Below are positions 50,183 through 61,500 of a DNA stretch of 64,000 nucleotides, piece by piece. The DNA comes from Gorsachius magnificus (taxonomy: Eukaryota > Chordata > Aves > Pelecaniformes > Ardeidae), in contig CM067082.1 of assembly GCA_034008185.1 (NCBI GenBank), positions 100,187,311 to 100,251,310 on the forward strand, given 5' to 3'. Below the pieces are notes generated by a model. The model did not search any database and was not told the DNA's origin. It saw only the letters and a list, made by a program, of their open reading frames with translations. Made by a program: the position numbers and the translations under genes. Each line of letters starts with the position of its first letter. The first letter of the stretch is position 1.

Positions 50183-50327
50183 TCACTGTATTCTTCAATC
50201 TCCTTCATGAAAGTGTCCTATGTCTCTAGCACTCATTTATGTTTTTCGCTTCAATGACCTTACTTGACAACTTACTCCAAGTGTTTACTACTCTTTGAAC
50301 AAAGTAGTTCTGCCTGAATTCAGGTGC
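50183..50327 (-). repeat. 145-bp near-identical direct repeat, copy 2 (LINE ORF2 C-terminus-like)
   Basis: Same orientation as copy 1, starting 2,290 bases later, with both limits at the same bases (TCACTGTA at one end, CAGGTGC at the other). Neither copy is flanked by an obvious target-site duplication. The minus-strand frame continues open a little beyond the repeat here, whereas copy 1 meets a stop. Confidence 0.9.
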
Positions 50328-53027
50328 AGTTAAGCGATAATAGTATTGCTGCTCTGTTTTATGAGGCAATAAGCTGGTTCAGCCGAGTAGTTTATCCCAA
50401 CAAGGGAACCAGAATATTGCAAAGTAAAACACTCACATAGCTCTTTGGCTGCAAAATATGTTTGTAACCAAACACTTTAAACAAGAAACAGCTTATTCAA
50501 GGCTACATGACAATTTAGAAGTACTTCCCTATTGTCCTTCTTAGGCAGTCAGTCACCTAGCAAGTAGCATGTGTCACTGAGCTTTTTGGTTCAGCAGAAC
50601 TGCCCAGTCTGGCATTGATTGGGCCGGTGCATCTAGATCCCCTTGGTGCACCATACTAGGTCAAAGCCTCACAAAAAAGCTTGGAATATTGGTCCTACTG
50701 TCATCTCTGACAATTCATGATAAGGGAGGGATCCACATATTGAGACTCCATTTGTGAAAAGGGGAAGAGGAAGTTCCTTGCATGCCTCTTCATGCTGTAC
50801 CTGTGTAATAACCTACAAGTAGCATAACATGAAGGTGAAAGCAAACAGGAACTACATCATCTCTATCAGACCTTTTTAACTGGTGTCTGATACCAGTTTT
50901 TCACTCAATACCTATAAGGCACCAAAACCTGCCTAATTATTTGTGGAAATACCACGTTGCTGAATCACAAGTGAAAACCTGTTGCCTTAACATGTCAATA
51001 GGGGGAAGAAATAATTTTCAGCTTTTGTTTCAGAAGTCAAGTAGCTTGCACATTTTTGTAATCTCAAACCATGGCAGGTATAGATGTCCTCATTGTATCT
51101 GAAAATAAGGGACAAGGTGCTTTGTGTAACTTATCTGAATCTAACTATGAAACTTTTATTAAAGAATACAGATAAAGTTTTTTAGCTCACCATGTAAGAG
51201 ACCATAACATGATTATTTCAAATTAAATTAGCATTGTGATTGTATCAGGATATTTGCAAGCATAAAATGGAAATCATAAAGCACTTAGTGAAATCTGAAT
51301 TAATATAGTTTTTAACTTCACTTTTTAACTTAAAAAGAAGCTTCAGTCAAACCTTTGCCCTGTTAGAACCAACAAAGGTTTCACCCTATATTTGTGGAAA
51401 CCAATAACTATAATAATATTTTTTGTTTGGTTTTGCTCAGAAGGCAATTCTGATAAATCTAGTCAACACCAGTGAGTATTTTATGAAAGTGACAGGAAAT
51501 AAAAATTAATGAAGGAGATAACTCTGCTCACATGTCCCCTCTCTGTCATTTTTATTTAAACCCCCAATTAATTTAATGATTGTAATATTGATTACTAACT
51601 TTTGAAATGTCATATTAGCCATTTCAGTTCACACAGTGCATTTAATCAGAAAAAAATTTAACTGTTGCAAAAAGCAACAGAGAATAAATTAGATGAATCA
51701 TCACTTGCAGAATTTTGTGACATTTCATTATAAAATCCATATTTTGACTCAACTAAGTTGGTAGCAAGGTTTATTATAAATTCAAAATCTAACCTAGAAT
51801 TTTTAACTGACCCTGGGATAACAAGTTTTCATTCTCAAGCCAAACAAAACATTGGCTTTTGGAAGACCTGCAGAGCTTATTCATTCGGGCACCACGCTGT
51901 TCAGCTGTTTGAGCTGTTTGCTGAGCTTCATCTCTGTAGTTGCTGAGAGAACTGATGATGTAGACTGGATAGTTTCAATTAAGAATTAGGTTAAGATCAT
52001 TAGCCACTGCACATAGTTATTTCTGCTGGAGAGCATAGACACAGCAAAAGCTAAAGAATGAAGTAGAATTAGAATTTTAAAAAGTGCAGTAGCCCATGAT
52101 GACTTCATGTGGCAAGATTTGATTTTGTACAGACTGAGGATCCTGTAGTGCCTCTGTAGTCATTTAAAGCCTGAGCAAACTCAGAAGAAAAGGTGGCAAG
52201 CAAGATTCATCATGACCCAAACCATGTGTGACAGTTTTGTGTATCCTAAAGTTGGACACCTTTTTTTAAATGCTATTTTTTTCTATGATTGCATCATGTC
52301 AAACAGTCCTGATGAGTCCTGTTTATTGTATCATAATCATGAACAATCTTGAAGTTTGAAAGAATGTTGTACCCTGTTCAGATTGATGTCCATGGTAAAC
52401 TGTTCAAAATGTTTCCTCTTATAACTCCAACCAGTACCTTTGTTTATCCAAGTCCCAAAGCTTATTTTCAGAAGACCTAATATTTTTGCAACATCTTGAC
52501 CTCTTCGTCAAAGTCTGTAAGGAGGTGAGTGATCAGGGCTATTAAAATGAACTGCATGTCTCTTGGCAGACTGGACTTTATTCTGAAGTGTCTAGAATAA
52601 TTATACAGATAAATTTCCTAGTACTAATTGAAAGTTACATTGCCTTTTTAAAGAGAGAAAAACTGAAGACAGGCTTAAGGTCAACAAGATAAACCTGATC
52701 AAATTTAAATTTTATTTACCATTACTCTCTCAACTACATCCAGACTATTAGGCATTGCTCTAATCCAGTGAGAAAACAAATAGTAATCTTAAGCGTCCCC
52801 AGGGTCAACAGTGGCAGGATAAGTTTGACTTTTCAGTCTTTGTGTGCAATTTTGAATTAAGATCTTACATTTTAGCAGTTCTTCCCTTTTTAAGCATCTG
52901 CTTAGAAGAAGCCCATGAGATACATCCCTGGAGAGAAGAGGGGACCAGGAAAGCTGTTTTTTTTTTAAGGATCCCAGCATCCGAGCTTAAGAATGGTCTA
53001 TCCTCACATGCAGAAAACACTGCAATG
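50328..53027. other. Unique AT-rich non-coding DNA
   Basis: No supported gene. A patch at 51520-51700 has several TAAT-core words and looks unlike a repeat. The segment 50600-50720 has faint resemblance to an old amniote repeat but is too weak to call. Confidence 0.5.
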
Positions 53028-54519
53028 GCAGCAGGAGGCCTGTGTAGATGATCAAGAAACTCCTAGCTAAAGTCAAACATAAATAGAAAGTGTACAAGAG
53101 GTGGAGGCTGGGACGGGTAACCCAGGAAAGCTATTGAAACACTGTCTGAGCATGCAGGGATGGAGTTAGGAAAGTGAGAGCCCATCTGGTGAGGAATGTG
53201 AAAGGCAACAAGAAAGGCCCTGCAAGTACATCAATGGCAAAAGGAAAACCAGGGAAAATGTGGATGTGCTACTGAATGGTGCAGGGGACCTTGTGACAGA
53301 ACATGGAAAAAGCTGAAGTACTTAATCCCTTCTTCGCTTCAGTATTTACTGGGAAGGATTCTCTTTAGGAATCCCAGGTCCCTGAGACCTGTGGGAAAGT
53401 CTAGAGCAAGGGACACTTACCCTTGATGGAGGACGATCAGGTTAGGGAATATTTAAACTGGTTATAACCAAGTCCATGTGGTGTCATCGGATACACCCAT
53501 GAGTGCTGAGGGAACTGATTGACATCATTGTGAAGCCGCTCTCTATTATCTTTGAAGGGTCATGGCAATTTGGAGGGAGGTTCCTCAGGAGTAGAAGAAA
53601 GAAAATCCCTCTCCTATCTTCAAGAGAACAATCTGGGGAAGTACAAGCTGGTCAGCCTCACCTTGATTGCAGGGAAGGTAATGGACTAAATCCACCTGTA
53701 AATTTTTTGCAATGACATGGAGGTCAAGAAGGTCATTGGGAGTAGTCAGCATGGTTTTACAGGGAGAAGTCCTGCCTGATCAACCTGACAGCATTCTACA
53801 ATGAACTGACTGGCTTGGTGGATGAGGGGAGAGCAGGGGATATTGTTTACCTTGTCTTTGGTAAGGCATTTGACACTGTATACCATAGCATTCACATAGA
53901 CAAACTGAAGTATAGGCTAGGTAAATGCACAGTTAGATTGACTGAAAAATTATTTAACTGATGGTCTGAAAGAATCAGTAGTACAAAGTACAGCTGGGGG
54001 CCAGTGGAGTGTCATGAGGTCGATACTGAGGCCAGTACTGTTTAACATCATCACTAATGACTTGGATGATGGCACAAAGTGCACATCCAGTGATTTTGCT
54101 CATGATACAAAATTGAGAGGAGTGGCTAACACACCAGGGAGTTGTATTGTCATTCAGATGTACCTTTACAGGCTGGAGAATTGGGCTGATGGGAATCTCC
54201 TTAAATTTAACAGGGAATTGCAGAGTCCTGCATTTGGGGAGGAGGAGTAACCTAATGCACCAGTACACACTGGGGTCTGACCAGCTGGGAAGCAACTTGG
54301 CAGAGAAGGACATGCAGGTTCTGTTGTACAACAAATTGAACATGAGCCAGCAATGCATCCTTGTAGCAAAGAAGACTAACAACCCCCTGAGCTGTATCAG
54401 GAGGAGAAATGCCAGCAGGTCAAGGGAGGTGATCCCTTTGTTCTCCTCAGCACTGGAGAGGCCACATCTAGAGTGCTGGGTCCAGTTCTGGACATCTGCA
54501 ATGAACTTGACTGGATGAC
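53028..54519 (+). mobile_element. CR1 LINE, long 5'-truncated copy: ORF2 reverse transcriptase (part 1)
   Basis: The copy starts near AGCAGGAGGCCTGTGTAG, a segment shortly before the reverse transcriptase domain, and follows CR1 ORF2 for about 1.5 kb. Recognisable blocks include EKAEVLNPFFASVFT-like sequence near 53320, VLRELIDIIVKPLSIIFEGS (53503 on), the motif KAFDTV near 53862, RPVLFNIITNDLDD (54032 on), AEKDMQVL and SREVIPLF, ending in RPHLECWVQFW. The catalytic FADD box reads FAHD at 54095-54106, so the first aspartate is lost. The GVPQGS block is unrecognisable, and the reading frame shifts at about 54220-54235. It is a dead copy. It resumes at 55128 after an insertion. Confidence 0.95.
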
Positions 54520-55127
54520 TACTGTATATCAAGGAGTTAGTGAACTACATAACGGTTAACCCGAGGATTCCTGGGCCTGTGCTGGGCTGCACTAGGCTGC
54601 ATGTCTGGTGAGGCCTTCAGACCTGCATTGTGCTACACAAAACCCATAGCTGCAGGAAAAACTCAGCCAGCTCATTGTAACAGAGGATCTTGCAGGCAGC
54701 TCCTGTCTGGTACCAGCAATTATGCCACATGCATATACTTGCCTTTATGTAGGAGAGCAGCAAGAAGCTGCCATGTGAACATCCTTTCTGTTTGACACTG
54801 CAAAGGGTGAATAAAGTTGTTTTCTTGTAAGAAAAAATCTATAATAGCTCAAAAGACCAAGAAGGGAAAACCTCCTCTATAGATGGGAATGGGTGTCTGC
54901 ACAGTATGTTGTACATGGATCAGAGGCCCATTTGATGTTACACTACTTGGGGTTCCAGCATCTGAAGTGTCCCAGGATTATCTGTACTATTGTCTCCTTA
55001 TAGTGTTAGGTCTATATTAATAGCATTTTAAAAGATGTCTTAAAGAGTGTCAATGCCTTTCTTACTGGGTTTATAAGGGACCAGCACCTACCAGTGCAAA
55101 ACAACTCCCTGGTATAAGTGGTATACT
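54520..55127 (+). mobile_element. Insertion of about 600 bp splitting the CR1 copy, possibly an LTR
   Basis: CR1 homology stops after the VQFW block and resumes at about 55128 at the point expected after a gap of only a few dozen bases. The intervening 600 bases are therefore foreign to CR1. An AATAAA lies at 54810-54815, followed by a T-rich segment, and the sequence before it is mixed in composition, as in the 3' part of an LTR. I see no clear TG...CA termini or target duplication and recognise no family. The 64-codon frame at 54601-54795 is unlikely to be a gene. Confidence 0.5.
54810..54815 (+). promoter_or_regulatory. AATAAA polyadenylation-signal-like hexamer
   Basis: It lies within the insertion that splits the CR1 copy and is followed by GTTGTTTTCTTG, a GT/T-rich stretch of the kind found downstream of cleavage sites. 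It may be the signal of an LTR; no transcript is known to me. Confidence 0.35.
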
Positions 55128-55535
55128 GGAGTGAGACTAGTGGAGGGCCACAAAGATAATTAAGGGCTTGGAGCATCTGTCTGACAAGGAGAGACTGAGA
55201 CAGCTGGGACTGTTTAGCCTTGTGTATGAATACCCTGTGGGAAGGAGTAAAGAGGGAACCAGCATCTTCTCAGTTTTGCCCAATCACAGGACAAGAGGCA
55301 ATGGACATGAATTGAAATACAGGAACTTGCATTTAAACATAAGAAGAATCTTAGCTTGAAAGTGGTTGAGCACTGGAACAAGTTGCCCTGAGGTGGTGGA
55401 GTCTCTGTCCTTGCAGGCAGTCAAAACCTCATTAAAAGTGATCCTTGGCAACCTGCTGTAGCTGACCCTGTTTTGAGAAGGGGGTTGGACTACACAATCT
55501 CCAGAGACCCCTTCAAACCTCAGATTCTGTGAAAC
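55128..55535 (+). mobile_element. CR1 LINE, long copy: ORF2 C-terminus and 3' end (part 2)
   Basis: The frame resumes with GLEHLSDKERLRQLGLFSL, then SVLPNHRTRGNGHELKYRN and HLNIRRILA. A frameshift leads into VEHWNKLP and the 3' untranslated region with GGGGGTTGGACTACACAATC and TCCAGAGACCCCTTC. It ends in CAGATTCTGTGAAAC, a single remaining unit of the terminal microsatellite. Together with part 1 this is about 1.9 kb of one CR1 copy, the most complete in the window. The 3' end is of the ATCTCCAGAG subfamily type. Confidence 0.95.
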
Positions 55536-58500
55536 AAAGATTTCGAGGTCATGTTCATTTTTCAAGTGTCTCTAAAGCATACAGTTCATCTGTAACTGTC
55601 TTTATAATGGTAAATATCTGCTTTATATATTGATGTGAGCACCTCCTTTTTATTTGTAAGTCAACTATATTGATGTGTTCTGCTTTCCACATTTTAATTT
55701 CACTACCCCGTTTTGTCAACAAGAAATACCTTTGAGCACTTGATCTGCAGCTCCATTAATATGAGGTTTATTTACTTACCTCTTGAAACATGACAAATAT
55801 TCAGTAAAGGTACATACAATGTTACTAAGTGATAGAAAATTTACAATATTTACTCTTGTGCAATGACAATGTCTTTTATGAAATGCTTACTGAAGCCTTT
55901 ATAAGTTCCTTCCAGATATTGTTCCTTTTTTTCTGAGAAGAAAGTTTTTTATCTGACATTAGAATTTTTGAGAACTCTGTCTTTTTATACTCAAAGCAAT
56001 ATTCTTTCATTAAAACACGGACTTAAAAACATTAATGGGGGATGTTACAATTGTTCTTCAAACACCTAAAAGGACAGAAATATGGAAAATGAGAAATACG
56101 GACTTCTTTTTAATGAAAATTCTTGTAAAGGAGCAAATCCATACGAAGGCAATGACCATAACTGAAAAGAAGCTGCTATGGTTAAGGAGCTTGAGGTGGG
56201 TTATATGCTAAAGCTAGTGAAGTTCTGAGACAAATATTCAGAAATTCCAGCTGAGGGAGGAGGGACTTGTTAGACATTAGATATTTAGAGCAGAGCTGAC
56301 AAAAGCACTTTTGCCATGTGACTAATTGTTGCTTGGAACTCAGATGGGAAAGACAAATGAATGAAAAGACTGAGCTAACAGATTTATGACAGATTCAAGA
56401 CTTTGAGAATTGGTTTTTGAGCTTTTTAAAAAAAGTTTTGTTGCCATTTATCTGAGTAATATGAATACTAAGAATAATTTCCAAGGAGAAAATGGTTTTT
56501 GTACAAGAATTTACAATCTAGAAATTGTTTGATTATACTCAGTTCTGCAAAGGAAAATATACAATAAAGTAACAGGTAAACTTTAACATTAGTTATCTCT
56601 TAACTGCATTTCAGTCTTAGGAAATATTTTGTAAGGCAAAACAGTTGATTCATGAAGAAGTAACACTAGCACTTCACAGACAAGATAATATAATATTACA
56701 TTATCTCTGATTTATTTCCAGCATCACTGATTAGTGTGTGCACGCTTTTATGTTGGAATACTTCATTTATCTAAGGTTAATGTAGAATCACTCAATCCTA
56801 CCTGTAAGAAATTTCATTACTATTTTAATCCTAATACAAAACTTAGAAAGCTCAGAAATAAGTATGAAGATGTGCTTAATATACTGCATCTCTTTCCATT
56901 TCTTCACTTCTGTGGTTTCTAAGAGTATTTCCACTGTCTCTTGTATAGCTGTGTGTCCTCCTGATAGACCATCACACCAGCAGGGGCAGAGTTAAAGCTG
57001 CCCACCATTTCCTCACCTGAATTCTTTCTTCATCACTATCACTTCAGTGAATGCAGAGGAACTGCTGGTAAAGTAGCCCCTGGGGAAAAGGACCTATCAT
57101 ACAAGGGCCTCACATGACAAACCTGGGTAATTTTCCCTACTTAGGTAGCCAGCACAGACCTTGTGGAGACAATGCACTTGTATGTAGAAACTGGAAAGGA
57201 GAAGATACCTTTCTGTTTAAAATTAATGTGGCTGGATGTGGTGCATGGGTGGGTGTCTGAAAGTATTCTGGTTATTACACAATTTGAATTCCTTGACTTT
57301 TCTAAAGACAGACAGAAAATGAAGTGTATGGAACAGTCCAAAACTGTCCCAATTTATTGAAATTGCTGATTCATATATTTTTAAGTTAATCTCAATGTAA
57401 TAATTTTTAGCATCACACCAAAACAGCAATAGTTTGTTATTCAAGATAATTACTTGCATACAGTAGTTCTAATTCCTAGATAAGAAAAGCTGTGTTGCAA
57501 TGCAGGATGGAAATTTTTGACTGCATACTAAAATATGACAATCCTATCAGTATAGAACAAGAAGTATCTTTAATGTAGTAATGTAGTAATGGTTGTATGT
57601 TTTGCTTGATAAGCATCACTAGTAAACAAATGTTCAGCCCTAGTATGCTGTTTGAACTCTGGGTTGACAAAACATGCTTACTTCAGCACAACAGTGTATT
57701 TCTGTGGCTATTTCTGTGTGGTTTCCTTTGAGGACGCTACATTGCTCCAAACATTAGTAGAAGATGCCATGGGAACAGACATCTAATTTTAAGTAAATAG
57801 AAAATTATTAGAGTGCCTACTAGGTGGGCACCTCCTTGAAATTAGCTTGTTGTCTGGCTCCCTATAATTCAATTCCAAACAAGTTGTCTTTCCCCAATGG
57901 CATTCTTGGTGCTGTAATAAAGATAGTGTCATTCCACTGGGCTCAGGTGGATAGCGTCTTTTATTTTGTAATGTCCTTAAATATTTAAGAGGTATTTTTG
58001 CATAATTTAAAACTTCTCAGGAAATTTATATGCCATAGTGGTCCTTAGAAAGTATAAAGGATGTAGATTGCATTTTTAGCGGGCAGTAGTGTATTCAGTG
58101 TTGCAGAATTTCACTCTAGTTGTCTACTTCTTACTTATCTTTTCTGTTATTGGAATATCAGTAGAGTTCAAGAAAGTGTTTGGCAGCTGAATTGGAATAT
58201 ACCATATGCATTAGAAATAATATGCCAATATCTACATAGGTGTGTTGATTAATGTGCAGTAGAACTTCATATAACCTTAATGATGTTTGAAGGCTTCTTG
58301 TTAGTGGAAATAACAAACCTTCAATACGAATGGCAAAGATAAAGTATCGGGAACTTAAATTACTTCTAAGGTGTTTAAAAAGATTTTAAAATCTTGTTAG
58401 TGTTAGATTTACATTGATTTCCTAAGGAAATTAAGCTTATGCAAACATATGATTGTATTTGCATGTTTTGACCGTTATAAATATTTATCTTAATTATTAT

Positions 58501-61500
58501 CATTTCTACCTGTCCTGTGAAAACATGCATCTGAATAAAGGAGAAAATATGTTAAAGATTCCACTGAAAGACTGTTTTGCACCCACCACTTGTTAGACAT
58601 GTGGAAGTCTACTTCTTGGACAAGGATTCCCTTCTTTATCAGTTTCTGTAGTTCAGGTTTTTCAATGTAATTTGACAAAAAATCATTAAATCAAAATATA
58701 GAGATACAATAAAATTTTTCTATGCTCAGGGAACTAATTCCTAATTTTCTTGTAACTACATGAGAGATGGGCAGTCCAGGGAAGAAAAGACTTATTAGAA
58801 GGAGCAAATTATAGCGAGGTTGAGTCTTGTTAGGAAAAGGAATTCAGCTCGTCCCAAAAGAAGCAAATAGAAAGAACAATGGGAGATAATCCAGTATAGG
58901 AGAAGACTTTTTTTAATATGGTGTTTCAGGACTAAGGGGAATTGCATCAACAGTATAAAAATGTAAGTCGTGACTAGGAAAAGTGAAGACTTTCACTAGT
59001 AATATGACTAAAAGTCAAACTCTGCCACAGCGTACAGAGAAAACACATTGCATGCAGAGTTCTCATGAGACCCCAGAAAGCTAAGTCTGGCTCCTGAATG
59101 CATGGGCACACAGATTTCAAATTTTCCAGCAGCAAAATATTTTCTGATGTGAACTTCTTTAAGTATCTGGATTATTAACAGTATGTTTGTGTTCTTGAGG
59201 AGCATAGTATTTTGTTATGCTCACCACAGGAGTATGACAGCACTACACGCACTACTGTGGCTCATGGATATTCCTTTTCTCACATCCCAGTCAAAAGCCC
59301 CTATGTGTAGACAACAGTTGCTAGAAAGCCTCATGATTCAGACAAAGGTCAAATAATCATCTACAGCTGCTCTGGGACTTTCCCCTTGTTTGCTAATAAA
59401 TAAATACGGGATTTAGTGAGTGCAGAGGTTGTTGAACTGGTGTGGCAAGTTACATGAAGGATGTGATAAGTTATGTGGAAATAGTCTCACTCTTGGATAG
59501 TTAAAAGGTAAAGTGCTCTGAATAATTAGGCAAACATCATTGTTGGTACCGTTCCCATTTTTAAAACACAGATATTGACAGTTAATGGTTGAGTTCCTCT
59601 ATTTCCATTCCAACTGCCCAAAAAGTGAAGCAGAGCCATCTCCTTTTCTACTTTGACATTTTCAAAATTAAAATCCTAGTATTTCTTTCTCAGCAGCATT
59701 TTGCGTATTAATGAAAAATAAAGAATGAAAGGATTTAAACCAAAAAGCTAAGGAAAATAAACTCAAAACACCCTGTGAGACATCTGAGTTTTTTATTTTG
59801 CTGAAAATTATGAGAAATTCTATGCAAGTTAAAAGTGGGTGTTGTTTGGGGTTTTTTTGTTTAGCCCTGGTTATGTAACAATAAATAAATAAATAAATAA
59901 ATAAATAAATCTTTGCCTTATTATATTCAAGGCAATAGTGTTACTTTCGGTACATTTTTGTGCTAGAGTCCTGATGAATGCATGTGCATAAATGCTATGA
60001 TATTGATTTTGAATTCTGTGCTTAGCAGAAGCTGTTTTTAAATGTGTTTATTACAATTATCATTACCTTTCTGCAGGACACAAAAATAAAAATCTCTCTT
60101 TAGTCTTTCTTATTTTCTTTAGACTTCAAAATAGCATTGATGATTGCTCACCTATTAATTTCACAATATGTATTTCTTTTTCATTGCTTTTATACAGCAC
60201 ACCATATGCCTGTGATCCTTTCTGAGGCATTATTATTGGCAGTCTGACTTCTCTGCATAAAAGCTGATAGCTAGTGGTAAGAGAATAATTAACTAGTATC
60301 TTGTTCCTAGTTTTTTTCCACCCAGTAATCTCAGTTTGCCAAAATAGCTAAATGTTGCAGTCCACTGAACTCAGGATGAAGTACCAAAGGATTATATGAT
60401 GTAGTCTTGCCACATGACTGGATTCAAAATAGGTGACAGGACTTCGGACCCTCTGCCTTGTAGTTGCAATGCCTACAAAATTTGTGGTACTGTCTGCCAT
60501 TCATATATTTGCATTACATTTGCAAAGCACTACATCTGTGTATGTATGATTTTTTTCCCAAGTTGATTTGCCCCCTTATTTTGATTCCTTTTCTGCTTAG
60601 ACAGGTCTGTTTCTTTGGGCCTCATTACAGTATGGGTTAGTTTAAATTATGTTGGCTGCCTGAACCCCCTGCAACAGAGGAATCAGACACAGGAGTTTCT
60701 GTGTTTACTTCTGTCATTTCCTATGTTAGGCTGCAAAATGGCTTTGTGTTCCTCTTGCGGAATAATTTCTTACTGATTTTATTTTTTCACACAGTTTTGC
60801 GTGTGTGTAGCTTTGTGTGTATCGCAGTATATAGCAACTTCCCTCTCACATTTTTATTAGACAGTTACTGTCACTGAATTAATACTCCATTGTACTCCTA
60901 TGTACATCACGTTTAGCAGAGAACGAGCCAGATTCACAGTTTGTACAAACTGGTGCAGCTCAAAGTCCGGTTCACCCTAGCCCGGTTGACAGCAGTTTCA
61001 GACCTAAGTAAGTGCCTGCACACAGTACTTCTCACGGGTGTTGCCATTTTCCTTGGAGCATCTACCCACAAGGGAGCAGAACCAGGTCAGCTGAGTTAGC
61101 AACACTTGCTGGCAGCAAGGTAACAGATGTGACAGTCAAGTGCTGGCCATCACATACAAAAAGGTAGCTGATTGAATACCTTCCAATGCAGTGAAGGACC
61201 AAACAGTATGGTGGATGTGTTTTGAAGGACTTACAGATGGATGTTGAAACTACCATCCAGAAGAAAAAATTCCCCGGGATCAGGTATCATGTTCTTCAGA
61301 AAAGAGAATAGGCAACCTATTTCCTAAAGAAATGAATCTTTTAATATCTCCATTTCTAAATGCGAAGAAGAGGATTCATGTCAATAGGTCAGGTTTAATC
61401 AGACTAAAATTCTTGTTTAATTTGCATACATAATTTTATAACATTATCAAGTAAATAGGAGACCAAATTTTCCGGGACACTAGGCCTTATTAAATCTACA

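Noticed and set aside
50600..50720. Old amniote LINE 3' end (resembling the CATACTGGGTCAGACC-type repeat)
   Set aside because: Only a few short words match (CCATACTAGGTCAAAGCC, TCATCTCTGACAAT), which is not enough to call.
53975..54532. 185-codon minus-strand open frame, the longest in the window
   Set aside because: It is antisense to the CR1 ORF2 copy; the plus strand carries the recognisable reverse transcriptase motifs.
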